Positions 55,701-64,000 are shown, counted from the first letter of the stretch. The stretch is DNA of 64,000 bases from Heterotrichella gracilis (GCA_032358255.1 JAULBX010016637.1:248001-312000); one strand, 5' to 3'. The notes: generated from the letters alone by a model not told the origin. A program made the numbers and translations.

Positions 55701-58060
55701 ACAGAGCAAGGATCACAGGAGGGGCCCTCTCGGATCAGCACCCACCCACCCCTCCCCTCCCCACTACCCTTAATCCCCTCCCACACCACTCACCTACAGC
55801 TACCCTGACCGCTAACCCTAGACAAACCCTACAACCCAAATCCGTACCCCCTCCTCCCCACTCACCGACGGCCACCCTGAACAGCGCACCCCAGGCCACT
55901 ACACCCTAAACCCTAAACTCCTCACCCTACTCACCTACGGCCACCCTGGACAGCGTGCCCATGGCCGCTCCATCCTAAACCATAGACAAACCCTAAGGCC
56001 TAAACCCCAACCCCTACTCACCTACTCACCTACAGCCACCCTGAACAGGGTGCCCATGGCTAAGTGGAAGTCGCTGTCGCCCACTGCAGCCCTGGCCACA
56101 GGTGCGGACCAATCCAGGGCGCCAGCGCCTCCCTTGGAGGGGTGTGGGGCGGAATCTATCTGGCCCACCGCCACCATGACCACCATGACGTTCAGGCGCA
56201 GCAGCCACACCAGCATCTGCACGCACAAAACAGCAGAAATGTTTCAAAGCTTGGAGTAAACAAATGGCGTACATGGATTACCTGAAATAAACATTGAAAA
56301 ACATCAAAGCTTGACTTGAATACGTAGGGTCGTATGTTTTCTACTTTTTTTCTGAATTTTATTTACAGTATTGCGCAGCGGCTGCGTAGAGAAGGGCAGC
56401 GCTCTCTGCTGGACTTTGGGGCTTAGCAGCTGCGCATGCGTACCTGTGTTTAGGGTTTGGAACCTAAGGTTTGGGGATTTGTGCCTCGTGGCTGTGCGTA
56501 TGTACCTGTTTGGGTGCAGAAGGGGCCCCCACGTGGTCCATGAGGGCCATCTCCCCCGCTGCCTCCCCTTCACCCAGCCTGTGCAGGACCAGCAGCGCCT
56601 CCACTATCCCCGACACAAAGCAATAGAACTTGCCTGCAAATAGCTGCCTGCGGCAAGAGGTAGGTGAGGTGGCGTTAAGCTTTGGCAAGGCAGGGGTACG
56701 TAGGCATGATGGCCGTTGTTTGGTGCCTGAAATGCCCAACCATCCTACCCACCCAACCCCTACCCATAGGTGCATGAAGAAACCCTAAAACCTAGACCCC
56801 TGCCCATAGGTGGATGAAGAAGCAACAAGACACCCACAGGTGGATGCTATAGTACACATATGATACATTAAAATAATAGACGATGCAGTGTTGAATAACA
56901 CCCACACCACAAACCCCTGGTCAATGGCAGGTTGGGGCACAAGACCCCCGAGATCAAACAGAACCCCAGCAGAAATAAGACTTTACAAGCCTTTTTCGAT
57001 TAACACCAGAAGGCTGCGCGCAGTGGCCACCCAAGCCCCTCCACTCACTTTGCAAAGGCAGCGTGCTGCTCCTGCTTGGCAATGCCCACGGGCTCCAGCT
57101 TCCCATACTTGGCAAAGGCAGCTCTAATGGAAAAAACCCTAAAACCCTAGACCCTTATTCCACTCACTTTGCAAAGGCAGCGTGCTGCTCCTGCTTGGCA
57201 ATGCCCACGGGCTCCAGCTTCCCGATGGCTGTTTGCCGGGTAGCAAAGGGCAGGCACGCGAGGAGCGCCACCTGGTTGAGGGCCCTGACCAGCGCTGGGC
57301 GGGCCTGTGGGTCCCTCTCAAGCTGCTTCGTCAGGGATTCCCAGTCCATGCGGTTCAGCAGGCCACACAGCCTGGTGAGGCTCTTGTCCCTGGAGGACAC
57401 CCACTGTGTTTAGAGGGCACCACAGGCTTATGATGCAACAACAACGTGTTTAGAGGGTGCCACAGGCTCACCAGGTGTGTGGGTTTAGAGGGTGCCACCG
57501 GCTTCTGAACCACAAGGTATGATGCAACACAGTATTTAGAGGCAAACCACAGCCGTATGATGCACCAACAGCTTGTGGGTTTAGAGGGACCCATTGCCCC
57601 GCAGAGGCCGCTCACAGCCCACCAAGATGACACCACAGGGCATGGGCTGGTGTTCCACAGGCTTCACGACAGAAGGCAAGCAGCAACGCACTTGGTGCGA
57701 GATTCCAAAGCTATAACTGAATACCCATCCCGTATAATATCCGCAACAGGGGCACGTTGGTGCAGAGGGCAAGGACCAGGGTGCGTACTTGGCCATGGTG
57801 TCCATGAGCTGGTAGGCTTCGGCCTCGGTGGCGTGCAGGACGAGCCTGTCGTCGGCTTTCTTGATGAGCGGCACGGCCACATCTTGGAACTGGTTTAGCT
57901 GGGCCACCAGGTGGGGTTTGCTGGTGATGGAGAGGAACGAGACCCCCCCTTTGGGACTAGTGCCTTCCGGGAAGGCTTTGTCAAGGAGCTGAGTGGTACT
58001 CACGATGGCCGTGTGAAGCCCCGCCAAAGCCAGAGGTTCACTAGGGGGTGAGGGCTTCAT
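49764..58060 (-). CDS. Large helical protein with C-terminal MYND zinc finger, full copy
   Basis: Sixteen exons on the minus strand: 58060-57789, 57389-57168, 56647-56506, 56216-56034, 55504-55328, 55116-54986, 54709-54533, 54248-54155, 53757-53561, 53358-53092, 52679-52529, 52130-51990, 51357-51247, 50934-50799, 50583-50429 and 49964-49764, giving 918 residues with phases closing. The MYND finger spans the intron between exons 14 and 15: CMGC (788-791), CSRC (812-815), YCSKEC (821, 825) and HKGGC (H833, C837). MYND fingers bind proline-rich partners. The remainder is Leu/Ala-rich helix without a recognised domain, so the function is unknown. The start MKPS is conserved in the neighbouring copy. 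At 56034 the GTAGGT donor was preferred over GTGAGT four bases on because only it keeps phase. Introns carry many exon-boundary copies. Confidence 0.82.
51456..51520 (-). repeat. Copy of exon-13 acceptor end
   Basis: GCAACCAGGCGGGACAGGCCC and AAGAAAACGACGGGCCCTGG reproduce the exon 13 start with its intron border at 51328-51382. The gap between matching blocks is filled by a duplicated ATTCATAGCAATCATCACAT-type stretch (51410-51455). Confidence 0.75.
51668..51715. repeat. Telomere-like tract
   Basis: AGGTTTAGGGTTTACGG, TTTAGGTTTTAGGGTTTAGG: seven-base telomere-type units in the intron between exons 12 and 13 of the MYND gene, reading CCCTAAA in gene sense. Confidence 0.8.
52131..52390 (-). 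repeat. Exon-12 acceptor copies with telomere-like tract
   Basis: Directly before exon 12 is GGGTTTAGGGTTAGGGTTTA (plus strand). Beyond it, two diverged copies of the exon start and acceptor (CAGGCTGCGCACAAGCTGCAG at about 52205 and CAGGCTGCGCACCAGCTGCAG at about 52357) compare with CAGGCTGCGTACAAGCTGCAG at the real exon. Confidence 0.85.
52655..52910 (-). repeat. Tandem copies of exon-11 start
   Basis: The plus-strand unit AGGCCAATCAGTGC(C/T)CTGC occurs seven or more times at 25-45 base spacing (about 52666, 52690, 52715, 52773, 52801, 52837, 52864). The first belongs to the acceptor side of exon 11; the rest fill the intron. Confidence 0.85.
52912..53095 (-). repeat. Exon-10 donor copies with telomere-like spacers
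   Basis: The donor border of exon 10 (CTACAGCGCACCCCACCT) is repeated four times (about 52931, 52978, 53025 and 53077), separated by CCTGAATCCTAAACCC, CCTAAACCCTGCAG and similar. Sense orientation is TTTAGGG downstream of the donor. Confidence 0.85.
53380..53425. repeat. Telomere-like tract before exon 10
   Basis: GAGGGTTCAGGGATCAGAG and TTTTAGGGTTTAGTG follow the acceptor of exon 10 in plus coordinates, i.e. CCCTAAA before the acceptor in sense. Confidence 0.7.
54136..54345 (-). repeat. Telomeric donor and exon-8 start copy
   Basis: The donor of exon 8 is itself within a telomere-like run: sense GTAGGGTTTAGGGTTTGGG starting at 54154. On the other side, the exon 8 start with its acceptor (GCCAGGGGTAGCTGCAATGC, 54238-54257) has a copy at 54325-54345 (GCTAGGGGTACCTGCAATTT). 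Confidence 0.8.
55079..55290 (-). repeat. Three copies of the exon-6 start
   Basis: GAGAAGGAGACAAGCCAGCTG (real exon, 55086) recurs as GAGAAGGATACAAGCCATTTC (55160) and GAGAAGGAGGCAAGCCATGAT (55258), each with its acceptor region (CATCCTGC, CCTCCTGC, GATCCTGC). Spacers are telomere-like (GTGTAGGATTTAGGGTTTTG, GTGTAGGGTTTAGGGG). Confidence 0.9.
55787..56062 (-). repeat. Four copies of the exon-4 end
   Basis: CACCTACAGCCACCCTGAACAG (real exon border, about 56028, allowing 20 of 22 bases) recurs diverged at about 55790, 55864 and 55930. Spacers include TAAACCCTAAACTCC and AAACCCTAAGGCCTAAACCCC, reading TTTAGGG after the donor. Confidence 0.9.
56428..56470 (-). repeat. Copy of exon-3 donor
   Basis: GCATGCG/TACCTGTGTTT with TTTAGGGTTTGG copies the exon 3 donor border (GTGCGTATGTACCTGTTTGG, 56494-56513). 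Here the telomere-like unit reads CCCTAAA in sense, an exception to the usual orientation. Confidence 0.55.
57041..57155 (-). repeat. Copy of exon-2 end plus telomere-like spacer
   Basis: 57041-57104 repeats 57160-57223 (exon 2 donor end) without a change over more than 60 bases, offset 119. The spacer contains AAAACCCTAAAACCCTAG. Perfect identity means this duplication is recent. Confidence 0.92.
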
Positions 58061-58439
58061 CTGGGGTCGCTGATTAGTGCAACCTCAGGCTGTCCTTGGC
58101 CCGTTCGGCCACCTTGTTGCTCCAAGGGATGACGGGTCAGCAAACCGACAAGGTTCGTTCCTCACATATTTGCCTGCAGCTGGAGTGACTGTGAAGAACG
58201 CGGAGATGGTCAAGTGGCACCGGGCGGAACGCGAGAGTCCTGCTGGCGTATCGTGGGTGATACAAGGGAGCCGAATGGTGGATGCCTGGACTGGCACTAC
58301 CCCATGCCACCCGGGACCTAGCGCATGGAAGGGGCAGCTTCAACCGCTAGGTGCACCCTGAGTGTGATCAAAACCCTCTGTCGAACTCACACTGCGTTGA
58401 GGGCTGGTCTAGGGGAAACCAACGGAGTAGGGGTGATTG
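58061..58439. other. Promoter side of the full MYND gene
   Basis: Directly upstream of the MKPS start. It resembles the region upstream of the second copy (both have CACTGCGT(T/C)GAGGGCTGGTC and CTAGGGGAA near their distal end: 58389-58419 and 61407-61436). So the 5' flank was duplicated with the gene. Confidence 0.6.
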
Positions 58440-58745
58440 GTTCACATGCATGCATGCAAGTGGCAATGCAAAAGAAGAAGGGTACATAACACTAACAGTG
58501 CATATCTATCTTTCCAACAACCTGCTACCCACTACAGCGAGTAAAAGACAGCCCTTCAACTGGTTGAAACCCTTTTAGGGCAAAGAATGCATGCATGCAA
58601 CGGACGAAGTGGGGACTGTGAGGCCGCCCGGGGAAGTGCGGAAATTTCACATATGCATGCATGCATAGAGCGCAAACGTTTTCGAGACTTAAACCCCCAC
58701 TTTATCCCGCTACTGCACTCACAGGACGCACCAGCTGGTACAGGG
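58440..58745. repeat. Dispersed TGCATGCA block, copy 3
   Basis: Runs from CACATGCATGCATGCAAGTG to CACAGGACGCACCAGCTGGT. It is the closest relative of copy 2, with only a few differences over about 290 bases. It lies upstream of the full MYND gene and directly 3' of the partial gene's last exon. Confidence 0.85.
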
Positions 58746-59161
58746 TGTCGTGCATGAGGTGGAAGCAAATCAGTCCACAGCGAGATCTGCACGCAACGTG
58801 CACGGCAGGAATTGCTCGCACAGGGTACACAGGGCCCTGTTTAGGTTGTGGGTTTTGGGTTTAAGGGTTTAGGGGCAGGCGCGATCTGCACGCATCCCAC
58901 ATTGAAGGCTGGTACACAGGGTGTGCGGGGCAGGTGCGGGGGTCGGGCGCGGCGCCACCCACCGCGCATGTGCGTGCGGGGTGTGTGGCGTGTGTGCTAG
59001 CTGGCTGCTCATCTGTCTGGCGGGGCACTACTCACTGGCGCAAAGCGGTGCATGCCGGGAAGTTTCACCAGTGCAACTGACGTACCCTACATTAGGGTGT
59101 GGGGTTCATGGTTTAGGTTTCATTGGCGCTTGTGAGCACACAAACCAGTACGGCTGACGCG

Positions 59162-59210
59162 CGCACAGCCGTCTGCCAAGGGTTTAGGGTTTAGGGTTTA
59201 GGGTTCATCA
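59162..59210. repeat. Telomere-like tract
   Basis: AGGGTTTAGGGTTTAGGGTT is the cleanest run in the window, about four perfect units, ending 17 bases beyond the donor of the partial gene's exon 3. Sense orientation is CCCTAAA, against the usual pattern. Confidence 0.9.
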
Positions 59211-59835
59211 GCTGAGCGCGGTACCTGCTTGTGTGTGTGGAGGGGCTGCACGTGGACCAGCAGCCCCCCCTCCCCCACCCCTTCCTTGTACCCCAGCTTG
59301 AGCAGTGCCAACAGCACATCCACAATGCCCGCCACGTGGCAGTAGAACCTGGCCTGGAACATGACCCTGTGGCAGGCAGTCCCAGTGTCAGTGCGACACA
59401 ATGCTACCAACCCTGTACCCAGCAAGGGCGTGTCATGCAATATGAAGTGACCTGCGTTGTCATGTGATTAGTCCAATTACTACATGGCCTTGACAAGGGG
59501 ACTGCCCATTTACTCCTGCATACTGCATACCTGCAGTTCAACCCTATTTGCCTAGGGCGAAACTCCTGAGATGGCGTGCCCAATCCACCGTGACAGGCTT
59601 GTGACACTACATGCTAAGACTTGTACCCAACAGGGCGTGTGACACTACATGCTAAGGGACCTTGTACCCAACGGGGGTGTATCGAAGGGACACCGCCGCG
59701 ACGCCCTGTTGGGTGGCAGTTGGTGTGCGATAACCACGCAAAAAGGGCCCATCACCTAGTGGTTGGGTGCCGAAGCAGTTCTCCCCATCACCACCTTTAC
59801 AACCCTGGCCAGGCCAACCAAGAGGCGCTCCTGGG

Positions 59836-60110
59836 TCACCCTAAACCCTTAACCTTAAACCCTGAACCCAAACCCTACCTGTTCAGTCCAGCGAGCTGCT
59901 CCTGGATCACTCTAAACCCTAATCTCTAAACCCCAAACCCTACCTGCTCAGTCCAGCGACCGGCTCCTGCCGCGCAACCTCCACCTTAAACCCTACGTAA
60001 TCAGTACAGCGAGCTGCTCCCGCTGCCCCACGATAAACCCTAAACCCTTCCCCCATAACCCTACCTGACCAGTCCAGCGACCGGCTCCTTGTGCGCAACT
60101 TCCACCGTGT
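59836..60110 (-). repeat. Four copies of partial gene's exon-2 end
   Basis: The border CTGACCAGTCCAGCGACCGG (60065 onward) recurs as CTGTTCAGTCCAGCGAGCTG (59879), CTGCTCAGTCCAGCGACCGG (59944) and AATCAGTACAGCGAGCTG (59999). Spacers are telomere-like (CCCTAATCTCTAAACCCC, CGATAAACCCTAAACCC), TTTAGGG in sense after the donor. Confidence 0.92.
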
Positions 60111-60317
60111 TGGCCTTCCCGTAGGCTGTGTGGTGGGCCGCAAAGGGCAAGCATGCCATGAGCGCCACCTGGTTGAAGGTCCTCACCAGTCCCGGGCGGG
60201 CCTTGGGGTCCCTCTCGAGCTCCCTCACCAGGCCAGGCCAGTCCACGCGGTTCAGCAGGGCACGCAGCCGGGACAGAGTTCCATCCCTGGGAGGTAGGGA
60301 ACAAAAGCATGGTTAGG

Positions 60318-60362
60318 ACAGTTTAGGGTTTTGGTTTAGGGTTTAGGGTTTAGAGTTTAGGG
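60318..60362. repeat. Telomere-like tract before exon 2
   Basis: AGTTTAGGGTTTTGG, GGTTTAGGGTTTAGGGTTTA: reads CCCTAAA ahead of the acceptor at 60287 in sense. Confidence 0.85.
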
Positions 60363-61454
60363 TACACAGGCCAATGCAAAACGGGGTTTTGTCACCACAG
60401 GCCAAAAAGGCGCTTACAGGACTTTCAACCCTGACCAACCACGACCAATCATGCCCAACCATGCCATGGTGTCTGGTTTTGGCGGGTTCCCAAAAACATG
60501 GCGAGCAGCAACGCGGGAGATGCAAGCATTTGGTTCAGATTGTTGTCCCGTAAACGAAAGCCCATCTGTGCCTCGGGACCTCGGAGCTTTTTGGCAATTG
60601 CAATTGGGCACCATGCATGTGCATATGTATACCATGGTCAGGCAATGGGAGGGGACCTACTTGAGCATGGCGTCCATGAACTGGCTCGCTTCGGCCTCCG
60701 TGGCGTGGAGGTGGATATGATACTCTGTCTTCTTGGTGAGAGGAGTTGCCACGTCCTGTAGCTGCGTCAGCTTGAGAGCCACGTTGGGCTTGCTGTTGAT
60801 GGCGGGGAGGGGGATCTTCCCGTCGCTGGGCTTGGCCCCGAAGGTCTTCTCGAGCAGCTGGAGGGTACCCACCATGGCGCTGTGCAGCCCCGCCAAAGCC
60901 TGGGGTTGCTGGGAACTTGAGGGCTTCATAGGGGCTCGGTTCGATCGCACACCTCTCGTTTTCTTGGCCCTTCCGAGGAAGGGACAATGGGCTTGCAACC
61001 GACACGCTCCCTTCACGAATTGGAGGCAACGTGAAGAATGTAGAGTGCTCCAAATGGGTTTGTTGCTGTGGACTACAGTAGGCACCACCGGGTCGTCAAT
61101 GGACCACTCTACGGCATCCCTTGTGCATGCATGTAATTTGGGCGAGGGGCGCCAAGCTTCGTAGACAGTAAGCCAGTTTACTACCCCTTAAAAGCAGTCT
61201 GTGTGACACATAGTCTGGTATGCGGGACTAGGCAAAGCACGAGCGCCTTACCGGTGTATCACTGGTGATACAAGGGCGCAAACGAGGGAGCCTGCCTAGA
61301 CTGTGGATGGACTGGCACAGTGCCCAACTGCGACCTAGCGCTGGAAAAGGGCAGTTTCAACCACTTGGTAAACCTGAGTATGATTACGCAATCCTTTGTC
61401 GTGCTCACACTGCGTCGAGGGCTGGTCTAGGGGAAGACAGCGGAGTAGGGTGCG

Positions 61455-62095
61455 GTCCACATGCATGCATGCACATGGGCAATGCCAAAAGGTGAAGGGT
61501 GCAAAACACTGCCAGTGAATATCTTCCTTTCCAGCAGACCTTCTACCCAATGTAGCCAGTAATGTACGGTCTTTCAAAAGGAACCCTGCGAAGTCAAAGA
61601 ATGCATGCATGCAAGGGACGAAATGGGGTTGGTTTGCGGGGAGGTTGAGATGGGTCCACTTGTCAATGCAGGCAATGTTGTCACAAAGAGGTTCTCGAAC
61701 CCCATTTCAAAGAGCTACTGCGCCTACCAGACAAACCAGCTGACAACTTGATCCAGCCGGAGGATGCGGTGGTAAAGGTTACATGGCGCCTCGCACCGCC
61801 GTTGTTCACACAAACACATTTGGTGCCTTGGCTATGGCGCTGCCGCCCCTGAAAAATAGCTAGTCTGTTCCTTTCTGTTGCAAGCATGTGTAATAACAGG
61901 AGCCTATCATAATAAATGACGGAAAGCCTTCCGCACCGTGTCACAAAGCAGGAGGAGTCCATGCCTGTTCTGAGGTTTAGGGTTCTACAGTTACCCTTAA
62001 CCCTAAACCCTAAAACAGCCCAGCGGTCCAGAAGGTGCGAACACGTAAGCCGCTGCCGTGCCTCCCACCCGCTGCCACCCAGTATATTCCTCCCT
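61455..62095. repeat. Dispersed TGCATGCA block, copy 4
   Basis: Starts CACATGCATGCATGCACATG and keeps AAGAATGCATGCATGCAAGG and GCGCCTCGCACCGCCGTTG, but is more diverged than copies 2 and 3. Its end (CCCGCTGCCACCCAGTATAT, 62069 on) matches copy 1 (CCCGCTGCCACCTACTGTAG). An extra stretch with ACCCTAAACCCTAAAAC (62002-62018) is inserted. Confidence 0.7.
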
Positions 62096-62208
62096 GACAC
62101 GGGGCGCATGCCAAAACTCCACGGCTCAGCAGAATACCCACTCCCAGGGAGGAGTCCTATTCTCCGCCCGCGGCCCCCGGGACCCTACAACACCCCTCCC
62201 CTCCCCTC

Positions 62209-63636
62209 TCAATCCACCTCCAACAACCCGTTGGGCCTGCCCCTGGGCCACCCGTCAGGCGTGGGTGGCGGCTGCGGGGGTCCCCCGCCCCCCTCAACCC
62301 CCCACCGCGACCCCCCACCCCTGGCCCCGGCACCCGTTTCCCGCATCAGCTTGTCCACAGCTTCCTCGTGGGTCATACCCGCCCAGATCGACACTTTCAG
62401 GTTCTCCAGCGGGGGCAGCTTGAGGGGCAGGCGGGGGCCGGTGGCGTCCTGCAGGGGGTGGTGGGGGTGGGTGGGGATGGGGGTGGGAGGGGAGGGGAGG
62501 AGGGGCGGGGGGAGTGGTGGGGAATCCCAAGTGGTTCGGGGGGTAATGGGGTGCATGGTCTCAACAAAGTGCCGTGCATGTGTTGCAGCCTAAAAGGGTG
62601 GTCCAATTCTGCAGCTGGGAAAACGTTTTCCGGCATTATTTTCATTTCATTTGGATTGAATTTATCTCTGAGTCTGTACCCGCATGCCTTATGTTTGTGG
62701 TGCTGTACTGGTTAGGGTTTAGGGTTTCAGGTTGCGCACACGTGTACACTCCATGAGCCCTTGTGGACGGGGCATTGAAAAAACAAGGTTTGGTAGGATG
62801 ACCACACCCTAACCGAGGGTATTGCGGCACACCTGTAACAGCAACAGTGGGCTTTGCGCTGCGTCCTTCATTGCTGCGCAGCCCCCCTTATGCCTCTTCC
62901 ACGCCTTGGTCTGGCACTCCTTGCTGCAGTAGGACGCCACACCGCAGCGCGAACACTTGGACAGGGGGAGGGAGGACTCGCTGGGGCCTACTGGAGGGGA
63001 GGGGAGGGGTCAAGGGTTTGGCTAGGGTATTGGCTGCAGCACATGGCAGGGGGAGAGAGGGTTTCCCGGTCGTCTGCCGGTGTGTTGGCATTCAAATGCA
63101 ACAACGGCATGCAGGGATCCCCACGATCCCAATCCGTGTCGTTTTCCGCCATCTCCCTTCATAGCTACGGGCTCATACAGCGCCAAGTAGGTGCACCACA
63201 CTGGCAGTCATCACCACTGCCACAGCCATCCATTGCGGCCCCCCATCAACCCACCCATCCTCCACAGATTTGCGGCATTCCGTGCCGCCACACCTTCTCT
63301 CATTCAACGCGATTTCATATACCTTCGCTTATGAAAATCCTACTTCAAAGCCTATTTGGGCCTTAAAGAGCAGCGTGGCTCAGGAGAAGCCCTCTAGGGT
63401 TTTGAAAAGACACAAAGCATGAGTTGGCAAACACCGGCCCCAACTCCCCCTTTGCCCCCCTCCCTTGCAGCGCAAACACCCCATCCCACCCCCCACCTAC
63501 CTTGCAGCGCTGAGCAGTACGTGTAGCAGCATCCCATGCATGAGCTCCCCACCCGCATCACCTCCACCTCCCCGTCTGAGGCGGGAATGGCCATCGCCCC
63601 CTGGCGCTGGGCCACTGCCACGTTGGCCGCCAGGGC
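62209..63636 (-). CDS. MYND-finger gene, third copy, 5' part outside window
   Basis: Three exons on the minus strand, 63636-63501, 62987-62833 and 62448-62209, correspond to exons 14-16 of the full copy; the first two have identical lengths (136 and 155 bases). MYND ligands are complete: CMGC, CSRC, YCSKEC and HKGGC. The last exon differs from the full copy: it has a Gly-rich insertion (GARGGGSRWGVEGGGG) before the shared end PPPTPDGWPRGRPNGLLEVD. The acceptor of the middle exon is TAG rather than CAG. No exon 13 equivalent (FARALSRLVAVDEG) is found up to the window end, so the gene continues beyond 64000. Confidence 0.82.
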
Positions 63637-64000
63637 CTGCACATAGGGGGAAAGGGAGGGTATGAATGTAGGAGGAACAGTTTGCCCAGCTTGTCTTTAC
63701 AAAAGGGTGACAATAGTTTTTGTGGAGAGGGTGTCCTTTGAAATTGGGTTAGGGAGAAGAGACAAAGGGTGACAGAATGCCGGGGGAAGGGGATGCGCCA
63801 CCATAAATGTGATGAACAAATACACACACCTACGGTAGTGTCCCAATTGTGTGCCCTTCAAGGGCACACAAGGCAATAATTCGATGCCGGTTGGGAACCT
63901 CTTTCTGTGTGTTTCTTTCTCACAGATTACTTAGCAAGCGGGGTTCAGCTTTTCAAGCGCCCCCAACAGTCTTGTGAGACCGGTTTGGCTCCCTGAATGT
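63637..64000. other. Intron of the third MYND copy, to window end
   Basis: No exon is visible here. It is presumably intron sequence between exons 13 and 14 of the third copy. Confidence 0.45.

Larger units (their letters stand above)
59225..60929 (-). pseudogene. 5'-only copy of the MYND gene
   Basis: Three exons on the minus strand, 60929-60661, 60286-60065 and 59366-59225, match exons 1-3 of the full copy with identical phases; exons 2 and 3 also have identical lengths (222 and 142 bases). The encoded MKPSSSQQPQALAGLHSAM, LERDPKARPGLVRTFNQVAL and RFYCHVAGIVDVLLALLKL parallel the full protein. No exons 4-16 follow before the full gene's promoter, so the MYND finger is absent. A short product truncated in intron sequence is possible; an unmatched piece at 58795-58735 (FHLMHDTLYQLVR) could be a remnant exon. 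The frame of all three exons is intact, so the truncation is structural rather than decay. Confidence 0.82.

Noticed and set aside
56028-56034. GTGAGT donor at 56029 for MYND exon 4
   Set aside because: It would leave phase 1 while exon 5 needs phase 0; the GTAGGT four bases upstream fits.
58556-58792. Small conserved protein encoded by the TGCATGCA block (minus-strand frame with GIKWGFKSRKRL)
   Set aside because: The frame is shared only by the two nearly identical copies; copies 1 and 4 have different frames, so it follows DNA identity, not protein selection.
59162-59210. Chromosome end, from perfect TTTAGGG units
   Set aside because: The run is only about four units, lies between exons, and both orientations occur across the window, so these are interstitial tracts.
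1-64000. tRNA, rRNA or snRNA genes
   Set aside because: No cloverleaf-type B-box (GGTTCGAATCC-like) or rRNA core sequence was recognised by eye; a covariance search would be decisive.

Overview
The window is nuclear DNA of a photosynthetic eukaryote, most likely a green alga. Genes are split into short exons by GT-AG introns that share phase exactly. Several products are of plant type: a plastid [2Fe-2S] ferredoxin, a SnRK2-like kinase, a BIG BROTHER-type RING ligase and an ABC1 kinase. Telomere-like motifs of the plant and trebouxiophyte type (TTTAGGG/CCCTAAA) occur throughout, inside genes rather than at a chromosome end. The species cannot be named from the sequence. I saw no rRNA, tRNA, CRISPR array or recognisable transposase.

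Layout, with strand in brackets. bZIP transcription factor, 1.3-2.9 kb (+). HEMK2-type methyltransferase, 4.9-6.2 kb (+). BIG BROTHER-like RING-H2 ligase, 6.8-9.0 kb (-). Endonuclease/exonuclease/phosphatase protein, 10.1-12.9 kb (-). Coiled-coil protein with Sfi1-like tryptophan repeats, 14.1-19.1 kb (-). N-myristoylatable SnRK2-like kinase, 20.0-24.0 kb (-). Plastid-type DUF3445/HDOD heme protein, 26.9-30.1 kb (-). ABC1/ADCK2-like kinase, 31.3-36.3 kb (-). Ferredoxin, 37.4-38.8 kb (+). Haloacid-dehalogenase-like hydrolase, 39.7-41.6 kb (-). Mpo1/DUF962 membrane protein, 42.6-44.6 kb (+). A broken unrecognised locus, 47.8-49.0 kb (+). From 49.8 kb to the window end there is a tandem family of MYND-finger genes (-): a complete 16-exon copy, a 5'-only copy and a copy that runs off the window. 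A single-exon relic of the same family lies at 46.7-47.0 kb.

The genes do not form a pathway; each is an independent housekeeping or signalling function. What unites the region is its intron architecture. Many introns carry short, diverged copies of the exon end next to them, separated by degenerate telomere-like tracts. These tracts mostly read TTTAGGG (sense strand) just after donor sites and CCCTAAA just before acceptor sites, so many introns have telomere-like ends in inverted orientation. A second novelty is a roughly 300-600 bp block containing TGCATGCA palindromes. It occurs four times, always in the flank of a minus-strand gene or relic. Exon coordinates were assembled by eye from reading frame, splice signals and family knowledge; phases and total lengths close exactly for nearly all genes.
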